A stretch of DNA of 64,000 bases from Chrysopilus asiliformis (Eukaryota > Arthropoda > Insecta > Diptera > Rhagionidae). The translations under genes were made by a program, and so were the position numbers. The stretch's first letter is position 1, and the number at the start of each line of letters is the position of its first letter. Shown here piece by piece: positions 1 to 11,020 of the stretch. Where the stretch lies: positions 18,491,243 to 18,555,242 of the forward strand of contig OZ035961.1 of assembly GCA_964034945.1 (NCBI GenBank). Direction: 5' to 3'. A model generated the notes under the pieces. It searched no databases, was not told where the DNA came from, and saw only the letters and a program-made list of their open reading frames with translations.

Positions 1-528
1 TTATTTGCCGTCCTGTGGAAACTAAGCCCAATCTATTGTAATTACTACGAAAAAAACAAACATGATCCGATAGGGACAAAAACAATCGCTAGTGGCCTCA
101 AAACGAGGTGTGAAAATTATATGCTTGTTTTCTGTTTGAAAAAAGGTCACAAATCTTCCAATTTTCTAAATTCTGGAAAATAAAAAAAATACGAAAATCA
201 AAAAGTCATTTTTCTTGATTTTCAAGTGTTGACTGAATGTATTCTGACCGCTGAGCAATTTTTTTTTACTAAAATTAGAGCATTGTTTTTTGGATTCCAT
301 TCTAAGAATCAGAATATAGGGTAGTCCGATTTTAATTTTGAAAATTAGAAAATAATTAGCCAAAGCGAAATTATTTGTGTGAGAAATTTTGTATTTCCTG
401 TTATCAGGGAGCCGAACTTTAATTTTGGAAACATGATGGTACCTCGCTTTTTTTAGTTTTATTCGTTTTTGGGGAGTTTTCATAGTTGAATTGTTGAAAA
501 ACCGAAACAATTTTTTTAGCAAATCAAT
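1..528. other. AT-rich sequence without a recognisable gene
   Basis: I see no coding exon, RNA gene or terminal repeat here. The longest open frame (166-540, minus) is low-complexity Lys/Phe/Asn-rich and looks like chance openness in AT-rich DNA. Confidence 0.6.
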
Positions 529-1031
529 CAGGGTATTCACAGTCCTCTTTTAAATTGCGAGTAATTTTACCGCTCGGTAATTCAGTCAAATTTAACAGAT
601 TTTTACCGAGACGGTAACTTGGTTCATGTAAAAATGAATTACCGGATTCGGTAATTGTATAGACATCCCTTGAGTCGTGTTTTCCGGTCCGGTTATTCGG
701 TATCAAGAATCAACCGCGAGTGGCGCTAGTAATGTTTTTAGTTGTCAAATTTTCTCGCTGGTTTTTTTGTTAATCTCATCGGACTGCAAATTTTTTCAAT
801 TTTGATAGCCGTTGCCACAATAGAAATTCAAAAGAATACATCAAACATGGATTTAAAGGTATGTGACATATTTTACAATCAAATTCGCAGTTCATAATTT
901 GGTCACTTATCCAATAAAAGCGCTGTTCTCAAATCTGTGCTGTGGGATGTTCACAGCAGAATATTTTCAGTCTTTTAATATTACCGAAAACACCGAATAC
1001 CCAAAATTAAAAGAGGACTGTGAATACCCTG
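529..1031. mobile_element. 503-bp MITE with 25-bp perfect terminal inverted repeats
   Basis: The ends are perfect inverted repeats of about 25 bases, starting CAGGGTATTCACAGTCCTC at 529 and ending with its complement at 1031. The flanks on both sides show AAT, a possible 3-bp target duplication. Inner sequence carries further short inverted motifs around taccgagacggtaac (625) and ttaccggattcggtaa (640). An ATG at 847 is followed four codons later by a good donor (GTATGT), possibly the fossil 5' end of the parent transposase gene. No transposase is encoded. The superfamily is uncertain; a CAG terminus with a 3-4 bp duplication would suit CACTA/Chapaev-like elements. Confidence 0.8.
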
Positions 1032-2203
1032 AATGTTACATGAATTAATTCATTTCAGAACTCAGAATATCACAACTAAAGGGAGTGGAATTGTTTTAAG
1101 CTAACTTTTCATAAATGGCATAGCATTTATTTCGAGGAAATAAATTTAATTAACCAAGTGACTCAGGACCTCCCTTACTAGCGTCAATGGGTGGGTTTTA
1201 GACCATGGGTTAACTCAAGGTTACCATTTTTTCTTACCTGCTGTTAGGGCGAAGCCGCTAGTAATATTAATATTACCGTTCAATGGATTTGGATCTTATA
1301 AAAGTCAGCCGCTAAGGAAAGTTTTCGTCTACTAATAGTTATCCTCTCCCCTCTCTATAAATCCCGTCCTCCGTTAGCTCCAGCTATTCTGAAGGGATTC
1401 GGAACTGGTTCTCACTATAAGAGATGTAAAAAAAACTTAGCCATCTCTTAAGTAAATATTTCCATTTATGCACTTTTAAAAAGTCAGACCCGATGCCTAT
1501 GGCCGAGAAGGATGGAGACGGGAATTTCTACCAGTGACGTAGCATTTTTTATTGTCCTATATTAAATTTGTGTTCAATGTTGTTACGAATGTTGTTACGG
1601 AATAATTTTATTGTTTCAAGATATATTTTGATATTTAATTCGATTTTTACCAGTATGGATAGGCTAGAGTCCTTTGTAAAAATTAATAGTATTTTTAAAA
1701 AAAACCCAATAACTCTTTTTTCTAAACGCAAGCGTGAAAAAGTTTATCACTCCTGACTTAATTACATGTAGGGTATATGCGATAAAATATTTTTTTTTAA
1801 AAGAAATGAAGATGTCATAGATTGGAACAAAAAGTTTTTTTTTTTAATTTTTTATTTGAAATTAAAATAAACGATGTACTCTGAAAATCTAGTTTAGGTC
1901 ACCATTAATGTATAACATTTATGTTAACTTAACCTCAAGTAACTTTACGGGTTTCATGCAAATATGTTGATCAAATAATTTAGTCTTATTTGCAAAATAT
2001 TTAAAAATCTTGAAGACCATTATTTACACAAGTCGTATATTTGAATATACGTTATGTACATTATTAAAACATTAAGTGAAATCAAACATTTGAAATTTGG
2101 AACTCTTTTGTGGATAAATAAAAAATGTGGCTTAAATTTACTTAATTTTTGTGTTATTGTGACAAGGTTATTTAAGATAGAAAAACATTTACATTTTTTC
2201 TGG
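1032..2203. other. Intergenic stretch upstream of CAP gene A
   Basis: No gene recognised. The part at 1150-1500 is less AT-rich than its surroundings and may be an old dispersed repeat, but I see no ends. The two small antisense ORFs at 1549-1756 are reading-frame shadows of AT-rich DNA. Confidence 0.5.
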
Positions 2204-2211
2204 TATAAAAG
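2204..2211 (+). promoter_or_regulatory. TATA box of CAP gene A
   Basis: TATAAAAG lies 109 bases before the ATG. The same octamer sits at a similar distance in front of most of the other CAP and T-family genes in the window. Confidence 0.75.
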
Positions 2212-2312
2212 CAGAATGTGGTGTGAAAATTAGACAAAAGTACCAAATACTTTCGAGTTATTCAGACTTTCTCAAATTGCATATTTTTTGAAAATTTTTC
2301 GCAACCGGCAAA

Positions 2313-3533
2313 ATGAATTTAGTTGTGAAAAGTACTTTAGTGTTTTTCTTTGGTTTGATTTTAGTAGTTTACGGTGCTGATTATTGCCGACCAGAACTTT
2401 GTCCAGTTTTGGTAAAACACACCGCTTGCAACAACAATGGAGTAAATCAATAACATTTAATTTTTTTTTTTAAATCACAATATTTAATGAATTTAATAAA
2501 ATTTATTATTTTTTAGGCTTTTGCACCAGAATGCTCAACAGGAACAATACTTGTAAATATGACTCGTTTCAAGTCCTTAATCCTTAATAAGCACAACGAC
2601 ATTCGAAATAAAACTGCTACTGGCTTGCTCCCAAACCATAGTCCTGCTGTTAGAATGGCATCTATGGTAATGAATTCAATTTCTATGTTACAAATTTTAA
2701 AATATTTTTTGAATTTTTTATCAAATAAAATTTGTTAATCAAATCAAATTATAATTACATTGTGTTGTAACTACTTTTAGAGTTGGGATATTGAACTGGA
2801 ATATATTGCTTCGTTGAATTCTAAAAGATGCGTTGTTAACTACGATGAATGCAGAAATACGGACACTGCGCCATATTCCGGCCAAAATGTAATAGGTTGG
2901 TGGGCACCAGAAGCAGTTACATCTGTACAAATTACAGACATGATCGATTATTGGATTGATAAATCACGATATACAAATATGACGATTATCAATTCTTATT
3001 ATGAACATCCGTAAGTCAGAACTCAATTTTCTTTATTAAAAGTTAAATTAAAAAGTATTCTCGTACGTACATTATTGCCAACTCAACGTGTAAGTCAAAA
3101 ATTACTAACATTCACTTAGCTAAAGACTTATACAGTAGCTGGAAAACTGAAACTACTTTCAAATTTAAAACCAGTAAATGCATGCGAATACCGGTTTACT
3201 TGAAGACAGTAGCCATAATCGGGTTTAACATTATTATCTAATTTTTTTCCAAATCTAGACATATTAATATTCAAAAAAAATTTAACTTTTAGGTTACGTC
3301 TAGAATATTGGACTCAGATGATAGCTGAATCAAATAAAAAGCTTGGATGCTCAATTACACAATCTCCTGCGACTAGTGGTGGATATAGTTTTGTTATGAC
3401 CTGTAATTATGCTACGACCAATTTTGTTGGTGCTCGTGTATACGAATCTGGGCCAACTGCATCTAAATGTACCACAGGACGCCATTTCTACTGGACCGGA
3501 CTCTGTTCAGTTAAAGAAGTTTATCCTGTATAA
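2313..3533 (+). CDS. CAP A: antigen-5-related secreted CAP protein lacking both cavity histidines
   Basis: Four coding exons join in frame: 2313-2441, 2517-2666, 2781-3010, 3293-3533 (249 aa; intron phases 0, 0, 2; all GT-AG). Residues 1-21 are a hydrophobic signal peptide ending before ADYC. Then comes the insect antigen-5 N-terminal cysteine motif (CRPELC...HTACNNNG), the helix LILNKHNDIRNK, the CRNTD segment, and the C-terminal CNYATTN and GLCS motifs. Insect antigen-5-related CAP proteins are secreted; they are known from venom and saliva, but most have no defined activity. Oddity: the CAP cavity histidine in CxxxHDxC is Tyr (CVVNYDEC), and the GHxT histidine is also Tyr (LEYWTQM), so both cavity histidines are missing. 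The frame is fully open and all splice sites are intact, so I read it as a live, diverged paralog. A MITE-like sequence begins about 16 bases after the stop. Confidence 0.93.
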
Positions 3534-3548
3534 ATAATATTGCAATGA

Positions 3549-3760
3549 TACGCAGAGAGAAATAATAGAACAGATTCCTACAAAAAATACAAATTTACGA
3601 GACAGTGAGATTTTTTGATCATGACTCCCAAACAAAAGGGGAATCCATTCCAAAAATAGGAAATTTTCCCAAAATTATAGGGATAATTCTCTATTTTTAG
3701 GGAATCATTGTGGAAGAGTCCATTGTCTCTTATATTCCTATTTCGATTTTTTTCTGTGTA
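3549..3760. mobile_element. Possible short MITE in the 3' flank of CAP A
   Basis: Imperfect inverted ends (ACGCAGAGAGAAAT at the left, complement of ACACAGAAAAAAATCG at the right) bound about 210 bases, followed on both sides by GATTCC/GGAAT-like motifs. No convincing target duplication was found. It would form part of the 3' UTR of CAP A if transcribed. Confidence 0.35.
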
Positions 3761-5590
3761 CATTTTATTGTTTGATTTCATTAAAAAAAACTACATAAAA
3801 ATTATTGTATTTTATCTAATAACTTAATAAAATCCTACAACAATCATATATTATATTTGGTTTAATCACAGAATTTTGGCACTCTAATTTTAAAATTTGG
3901 TTATGCAGTGCAAGTGGTCGTCTCGTTCTTTGCCTGACGCCGGCATCGACAACCGTCACGCAAAAATATTGCAATAATATGGTTTTTGTTAATATTATTC
4001 CTTTATTGTTAGTCTTCCCCAGTGTACTTTTGTCAATCAATTTCCTTTTTTGCGTGAGAATAAAAACATACTGAAAAAAATGTTCATGGATTTTTTTTGA
4101 TAACAAATAAAAACATATTCCATTATTGAATAAAACACTCTGTTACCCATCTAACGATGATAACGGTTACCCGGTAACGGTTACCCATCTAATGATACCT
4201 TTCTTAAATGTTTCTGAATTTTCTAATTCCAAGTATAGTTTGTATGAAAAACAATAATCAAATCAATTAAAATAACTCGTGAATAGTAGATTTTGTAAAG
4301 TTTTTCGGCTTAATTTTCCTTTAACCTCTGACATGATGTTAGTTCGGTTTTGAACCTTTGAATATATCTCTGACTTTTAAGCAAAAGTTCTCGGGTGTCG
4401 CTCTCTGAAAAATAAGAGATATTATAAAAAAGTGGCTAATTTCCATAAAAAAGTGGTAATGTGGACCGTTGAAATCACCATATATAAAAAACACCTTTTA
4501 GTTGAAAGAATTTTTTTTTTGAGAGAGGGTTTACGAAACACAAAAATCTGTTGAAAAATAACGGTTTTATAGCAGTTTGAAATTTTTTAGAAAAAAAACT
4601 GAAAAAACTAGGGCCGAGCGACTAAATTTTAAATATGTTTTGGAATATTCCCACAATTTACTAGTAAAATATGATGGCCCTAGCGATGCGTGTCGGTAAA
4701 GGTAGTGTATTTTTTTTCACAAATTTGAAAACTCCAGAATTAATTGAGGTAGGAAGTTGAAATTTAGCATAGAACCGGCTTTTATCAAAAGTTAAACCCC
4801 TTCCAAAATAGAGAAAAATTGAACCACTCCTTCCATCTCTTTGAAAAGATATTTTCATTTTTCTCAAAAACGGCTCACTTTTTGCAGAATCACGTTCCAT
4901 AGGGTGGGATTCTATGGTACGCTTTCGAATGCAAAAAACCTCGTCAAAATCGATTATTATTTACTGGGAGAATTTGATCTTATAATTTTTTTATATACAT
5001 GCATACGTACGAACACACGCCCATACAGATATGTTTCGGGGTCATCGAACTAAGTCCCGGGGACTTCATCAAGTGATTTTAATACCTGTCTTATATCTAA
5101 GAAATGTAAAAATATGTAACTATAGATTACTAAACAATTTTTTTTATTTCGAAAATTACTATCTTCAGGTATACTCCACGATTTGACATGTAAGAAATGT
5201 TGATGATGGTGTGTTAGATAAAGATTAATTTAGAATTGTAGAGGGCTTCCCAAATATTAAGTACTCGGACTTCGGCCTCGCACTATACTACGTAAAACTA
5301 CTTTCAAGTTTCAAAAAAATATATCATATCCATTAAATGTCCAAGGATCAATAAAAATATTAAGAGAATAAAGTAAAAAGAAAAAAAAAACAAATTTATT
5401 ACAACCAATTGATATTGACCATTCCATCTATATTTGTATCCATTACAGATGAATTGTGGAATTGTATGACCATATCGTTCAAAGAAAACGGGAAATTGGA
5501 GAATTATGCAAAAATTTTGATTTCTTTATGGCACCAATACAACCAATATCAATACAACCAAGTTTCATTCAGTAATTTCAACACCTTCTG
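3761..5590. other. Intergenic sequence, no gene recognised
   Basis: Contains a short palindromic patch at about 4140-4195 (two gataacggttaccc-like units in opposite orientation) and scattered AT-rich sequence. The antisense ORF at 4661-4900 and its sense shadow resemble the 'frame open over a dispersed repeat' pattern (it contains the phrase tttctcaaaaacgg seen in mini-me-like copies). Nothing coding is supported. Confidence 0.5.
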
Positions 5591-5599
5591 TTAGTGGTT

Positions 5600-5945
5600 G
5601 TCAATGATTTCAACTTATGGCCTAAAATATGCTCTTTGATGCTAGTTAGCTCCCATGAAAATTGCGTCCTAATCGGTTCTGTTGTTGTCAAGTTATAGGC
5701 GAGCAAACATAAAAGCAGAAAGCAATATATATAAATCGAGGTAACTGGTAAGAAAAAAGGGGAATCTTGGGTTCATCCGTGATCTAAAATCCGTCCATTG
5801 ATACCAGTAAGCTCCCCTAGAAGTTTCATCTAAATCGGTTCAGTGGTTCTCGAGTTTTAAGCGAACAGCAGACAGACAGACAGACAGACAGACAGACGAC
5901 AGCAAGCCATACACAAAAGCCTATTGCTATATAATGGATTGCAAT
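5600..5945 (+). repeat. Decayed retroelement-like 3' tail with GACA microsatellite
   Basis: The phrase atctaaatcggttcagtggt followed by ctcgag.. and a (GACA)n run at about 5870-5898 resembles the 3' ends of insect non-LTR elements, in which an 'aatcggttcag' motif precedes a simple-repeat tail. A diverged second unit (5675, cctaatcggttctgttgttg) lies just upstream. No reverse transcriptase frame is visible. Class assignment is inference. Confidence 0.4.
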
Positions 5946-6429
5946 CTTCTCTAGTTCGGTTTTGCACATTAAAAAATCTGATTTTACCTTTCACCAAAAA
6001 CGACTCGCTACAACTTCGCCTCGTAGAAGTTACTATATGTATTTTTTTTATTATGTGTATTGTTTATGTATATACACACAAGTCACGTTCAAGTTAATGC
6101 AATAATGTGACATCAATAGACGAAGGCAATATTTTCGCTTACTCCTTCCCGGCTGATAAAGTGCTACACAGTCGAAACATTGAAAATATCACAGAATACA
6201 TACTTATTTTACAAGCAAATATAAATATTGTGTATATATGTAGGAGATAGGTAATAAAACAATTAAACGAAATGAAATTATAAATTTGGAACTTTTCTGT
6301 GGGTAAATAAAAACGTGTGAACTACTTAATTTATGTGTTATTGTGGCAAAAATACTTGACATAAAAAGTATAAGAAACATAAGAAAAGCTACAATTGCCA
6401 GAGGGCAATCGTCAAATACTCTATATGAG

Positions 6430-7105
6430 GACATCCAAAATTTTTATGGAAAGAATCCATTTTACTGGATTTTTATGTAGATATAAGTAACGTGAAACCA
6501 TATTTTAAACACATTTTACCTTGATAAATTTTTCAATGCTTCTCACCGTTTTCGAGAAAATTGAAAAAAAAAAATATTTCGTCTTTATGGAGATGGAGGG
6601 AAGGAATAGTCCGATTTTGCCCGTTCAAGAATCTAGGTTGGCCATTTACGAGAAACGTAACTATACATAATTTGAACTTCCTCTAGAATTGGGGTATTCA
6701 TGACAGCATAAACCAAAAATTATTATCATGTTTTTTAAAACTACTCATTGGTAAAAATGCCTGCGACGCTTTCTTCTCGAGTTGTTTTTGGAGTCTAATT
6801 TTTTTATATTATATTATTTCAAAGGTGGCACAAACAGATCCGAAAAAGGTTCGACAAGACCTAAGATTGTCTAAATCCACCTCTGAGGAGACTTGCTCAA
6901 AAAATACGATTTTTTCCATCACATCCGGACAGTGTGAATTATTTCTAATAATAAACTGTGTGAATTGTAAAAAAAATTATAATTTGAAGTTCCTCAATCC
7001 GTTCGAAAGTTATGGTGTTCACGGATTGACGGGCGAACAGATGGGCAGGCGAATATGCGGAAATCAAAACCTTTTGTTATCCCAAACACCCTGGTGTAGT
7101 CCATT
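6430..7105 (-). repeat. Mini-me-like variant copy split by a SINE-like insertion
   Basis: The two outer parts (about 6430-6683 and 6979-7105) resemble the variant repeat seen at 29745-30170 and 47930-48445: cgttttcgagaaaattg, a 'ccgattttgcc' phrase, 'tttacgagaaacg', and 'caccctggtgtagtcc' at the far end. They are separated by the 295-bp insertion listed separately. Confidence 0.6.
6684..6978 (+). mobile_element. SINE-like insertion (copy 1) with 17-bp target duplication
   Basis: The sequence from tagaattggggtattcatg to gtaaaaaaaatt is also present at about 8646-8989. It is flanked by a 17-base direct repeat with one mismatch (6667-6683 and 6979-6995, ATAATTTGAASTTCCTC). A long duplication plus an A-rich 3' end fits retroposition (SINE or short LINE fragment). 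A ggttcgacaagacc segment vaguely resembles a pol III B box, but I cannot support a tRNA-like head. The ORF at 6825-7280 crosses the junction and is not a gene. Confidence 0.7.
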
Positions 7106-7492
7106 TTCACCTAGAATTGAGTCTAAAAAAAAGCGAATTTATCTATGTTGTCATTTTTCATTCACAAATCAGTCATGGCTAATTAAAAGCATTTTTGTTA
7201 ATTTGACCTCAATTAAATTAACGATTTACTGTTTCTCTGCTCAAAAGCTACAAAATTTATTTACAAATTCTTTTATTTAAATAACGATAAAAGTCCTGGT
7301 AAACATTTTTTTGCATATTTGAGTATAGATACAGAGTAAATATTTGAGTATAGATACAGAGATTGGTAATGAATAATAACTAAACATTAGGCATGTGGAT
7401 TTTTTGTACGTAAATATAAAATTGAGTGTCATCAACTATTGTACTTAATTATTGTGTTAATAAGACAAGGGTATCTTCTCTTTATATTTTAG

Positions 7493-7500
7493 TATAAAAG
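7493..7500 (+). promoter_or_regulatory. TATA box of CAP gene B
   Basis: TATAAAAG, 119 bases before the ATG, same type as for CAP A. Confidence 0.7.
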
Positions 7501-7611
7501 ACAAGTTGGATGGAGAAATTCACCCAATGTGAGAACATCTTTTCATTTATTCGGTCTTTTTTTTTTATTTTATTTAAATTCAATTTTTTATTCAAGATTT
7601 ATTCAACCAGT

Positions 7612-9249
7612 ATGAATTTACTTGTGAGATATAATTTCGTGTTATTGAGTTGTGTGGTTTTGGTAGTTTTCGCAACAGATTATTGCCGACAGGGACTTTG
7701 TCCGACTGGAACTAAACACATTGGCTGCAACAATACTGGTGTAAATCAACAGCATTTAATTTGTTTTCAAAAAATCCCAGAGCTTAATAAAATTTATTTT
7801 AGTTATTTGCATTGTCGTGTCCAAAAGGCGTGATACTAACCAATCTTACTAATTATAAACCATCAATCCTTAATTTGCACAACAATATCCGTAATAAAAC
7901 TGCTGCTGGTTTGGTTACAAATCACATGTCTGCTGTACGAATGGCATCCGTGGTAAAGATTTTAATTTTTATACTAGTAGAATAAACATTAATAGAATTT
8001 TTTTACATTTGGTACAAATCAAAAACATAAATTTGAAATGTTATTAAAGAATTGTGAACTGACATTATTTTGTGTATATACTTGTAACTTACAGACTTGG
8101 GACAATGAGCTCGAGTATCTGGCAATACTGAATGTTAAAAGATGTTGGTCAGGTGATGAATGTCGAAATACGGATACTTTTAAAAATGTTAGTCAATTTA
8201 CGACCAGTATTTTTGAAGGAACTACGCCAATAAGTGATAAAAATAAACTCATTACGCTTGTTATTGACGGGATGATACGGCAATCAGCGAAATCAAATAT
8301 GACATTAATCAACTCATATCATTTCGATCTGTGAGTTCATCATTATAGCTTTTATTATGTATAAGATTTAGGCGTAAAAGTTTTTTTTTTTGGGTAGCCC
8401 CAAATACGAGAAAAACACACATTTTTACTACACTTGGTAAGAAAAAGGAGCAAAATCACAACCTTTAAAGGACCTCCAATCGGCTACCGGAACCCATATC
8501 TGACTGTTCAGATACGGGCCCCAATAGCCGAAATGGTAGTTGCGGCATCGAAATCAAGGAAATATGTAACAAAGTAAATGATTGTAACACAAATAGGGCA
8601 TTCAACTTTTGGGACATCCAATTTAAAAAAAAAATCGAAAAATACTAGAATTGGGGTATTCATGACAGCATAAACCAAAAACTATTATCGTGTTTTTAAA
8701 AACTACCCATTGGTAAAAATGCCTGCGACGCTTTCTTCTCTAGTTGTTTTTGGAATCTAATTTTATTATATTACATTATTTCAAAGGTGGCACAAACAAA
8801 TCCGAAAAAGGTTCGATAACTTAGAGCCTCAAATTGTCATGGGTTTGAGAGACCCCATGACATCTGAGACCCAAGATTGCCTAAATCCGCCTCTGAGGAG
8901 ACTTGGTCAAAAAATACGATTTTTTCCATCACATCCGGACAGTGTGAATTATTTCTAATATGAAAACTGTGTGAATTGTAAAAAAAATTAATGATAGAAT
9001 TTTTCGTTTAATAGATATACCTCTCACTGGGCCATGCTGGTATCTGAATCAACGGTTAAACTCGGCTGCGCAATGATAGAATATCAACGTAGCGATGGTG
9101 CATATGAAAAGCGTTTCACTTGTAATTATTCGTCAATGAATATTGAAGGTCAGAGGGTATACGAAGCAGGACCAACTGCATCTAAATGTAAAACGGGAAG
9201 ACATTACCATTGGACCGCACTTTGTTCATTTTATGAAAGATATTCCTAA
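7612..9249 (+). CDS. CAP B: antigen-5-related secreted CAP protein with one cavity histidine missing
   Basis: Exons 7612-7740, 7803-7952, 8095-8330, 9015-9249 join in frame (249 aa; phases 0, 0, 2). The start at 7612 is chosen over an upstream in-frame ATG (7510) because it gives a 43-codon signal-peptide exon exactly as in CAP A and C. Signal peptide about residues 1-21, then TDYCRQGLC...HIGCNNTG, the LHNNIRNK helix, CRNTD, CNYSSMN and ALCS motifs. The first cavity histidine is missing: the CxxxHDxC segment is one residue shorter (CWSGDEC). The second is kept in TSHWAM. The usual GQN is replaced by VSQF. Intron 3 (8331-9014) is enlarged by repeat sequence, including the second SINE-like copy. 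It sits 4 kb downstream of CAP A in the same orientation, so the two look like a tandem duplicate pair. Confidence 0.92.
8646..8989 (+). mobile_element. SINE-like repeat, copy 2, in intron 3 of CAP B
   Basis: Same element as at 6684-6978 and in the same orientation, but with about 50 extra bases (8819-8872) that form a short imperfect palindrome around gtcatgggtttgagagacccc. No target duplication is clear here. It lies on the transcribed strand of the intron. Confidence 0.7.
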
Positions 9250-10057
9250 TTTTTGTTTTTGTCGAATTGATGGAAATTCATTGTCAATTGAATTTTTTAA
9301 AATCCGTATTAGTTTCGTAAATACTAGTGAAAGACTGTTAGGCAATAGAATGAATAAAACGACAAGCCTTTTTTCATAAATTTATTATTTAATATTATAA
9401 TATTTCGTATGAAAATTTTATTTAAAATTTGTGCTATTTGTTTTCATACATGCTTTTTCATATTGAGAACCTAACATTTTTTAAAAATTTGATCTTAGGG
9501 GAATTTCCCTAGTGCCGGACACCTAAGGTTTTTGTAATTCCGTTAATTTTTCTGTCCCAATTTTTCTATGAATTTTTATTTAAAGGCACAAGGCATTGAA
9601 TAAGCAAAAAAAAAATGAAATAAAAAAGGTATGTATTTTGGATTAAACATTTTTTCGATATTTGGGCGATAATTTGACAACAACAAAAACTGTCCACTAG
9701 GCTTTTGAGTATTTAATAAAATTTTCCAGGCTGTTTGGATTTTTTACAGTCATATTTTCATAAAAAGAAAATTTAGAACATTAGACAATAAATTGGCAAT
9801 TTTTAATAATAATTTTTAAAAATTTCGCCTCTGAAGCTTTGATCTAAGATTTAAAGCATAGGAAAAGTCCCATACCAACCGAACAGTGCAAAATTGGTGG
9901 AAAGGTAGTCTATGCGGCTTTGAAATACCTCAACTATGTTGGGAATATAATATTCTAAAAAAATCGGGAGTAGTTGTTGAATTTTGCACGGGATAAGAGA
10001 ACATTTATCTTCACTGTCCCGCCTTAGGATACGAACAAGCAAAAATGAAATATTTTT
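9250..10057. other. 3' flank of CAP B; no gene recognised
   Basis: AT-rich. A short minus-strand ORF (9851-10042) has no recognisable motif or splice context. Confidence 0.5.
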
Positions 10058-10469
10058 TATACCCGTATGGTGAAACCAAAGGGTATACTAACTTTGCCTT
10101 ACCGTTTGTAACGCCAAGATTCCGTCATCACACACAAAAATGAATTACACCAGTGTGTTTAGAATGATAAAAAAAATTGATTTTTGCATGTCCGTCCGTC
10201 TGTCCGTCTGTCCGTCTGTCCGTCCGTCTGTGGCGCGGATTGCGAGCGCACGGATTGAGCTAGAGACTTAAAGTGCAAGAACAAAAGTTATTTAGGATAT
10301 GATTCTACATAAAACTCCCATACATAAAAATCCGATTGGAATAAATTTTAAAAAATCTTATTGGAAAGTTTGACTTCAAAGTGGAATTTCGGTACAACTG
10401 TTCGAATTTTGATACGAACATCACCATACTTGATTGCCAGATTGGCAATTATAGCTTTTGTTATGTTTA
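10058..10469 (+). repeat. DINE-1/mini-me-like repeat, copy 1
   Basis: Runs from tatacccgtatggtgaaacc, through a (GTCY)n array at 10191-10230, the 'ggattgagctagagactt' block and the 'tatgattctacataaaactc' block, to the hairpin ttgccagattggcaa and cttttgttatgtt at the end. Five further copies lie in this window. GTCY arrays inside a conserved core are the hallmark of dipteran mini-me/DINE-1 elements, which are regarded as Helitron-like. Confidence 0.8.
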
Positions 10470-11020
10470 TACTCTATAATGATATATCATATAGAAGTAT
10501 ATTAGATTTAGTATACCGTTTGTAACGCATTAGTATACCGTTTGTAACGCATCGAAACAATCATTGGACACAAAAATGAACTACACCAGGGTGTTAGGGA
10601 TGACTAAAGATTTTGGTTTATGCATGTCCATATATCTGTACTCCAGAGGTAAACTGTCGTAACTGCCAAAACCGCGATTTTGGGGTTATTGTTGTAACTA
10701 CATTGTGGGGACGTATATATTATATCAACTAATATTTTGTTTAAACAATGTCCTAAAATAAAATAAACTACAAAAGTTTCAAATAATTACCGAAAATCAT
10801 ACAGAATAAAAAGTTTGCAATTCCGAACTAAAAATGGCTCTCCTGTAATTTGCAAAATGTCAGTTACGACAGTTTACCTCTGGGGTACAGATATTAATAT
10901 TTATTTTTTGAAAGCTTTTATTTAGCTTTTTTTTGCCTGTGCGTTTGCCTGTCAAGGTCAAATCTTGTAATCTAGTTTTCGGCTGACTTTTTCGCACACA
11001 TACGTAAATCCGATTGCAAT
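10470..11020 (+). repeat. Mini-me-like variant fragment interrupted by a 243-bp MITE
   Basis: Begins with atattagatttagtataccg, repeats 'gtataccgtttgtaacgcat' twice in tandem (10512-10550), then 'atgaactacaccagggtgt'. It resumes after the MITE with 'cctgtgcgtttgcctgtcaag'. It belongs with the variant copies at 29745 and 47930. Confidence 0.55.
10642..10884. mobile_element. 243-bp MITE with GTAC target duplication
   Basis: Terminal inverted repeats of about 24 bases (TCCAGAGGTAAACTGTCGTA inwards; mirrored at 10861-10884). Flanked by GTAC on both sides (10638-10641 and 10885-10888). The original target tatctGTACagata was itself palindromic. No coding capacity. A 4-bp duplication is found for example in Sola-type elements; family assignment is inference. 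Confidence 0.8.

Noticed and set aside
6825..7280. 151-aa plus-strand ORF
   Set aside because: It crosses the junction between the SINE-like insertion and the surrounding repeat; no domain, and the composition is not protein-like.
7510..7611. Upstream in-frame ATG extending CAP B by 34 residues
   Set aside because: It lies only ten bases after the TATA box, so it would be outside the transcript; the ATG at 7612 gives a 43-codon signal-peptide exon identical in length to CAP A and C.
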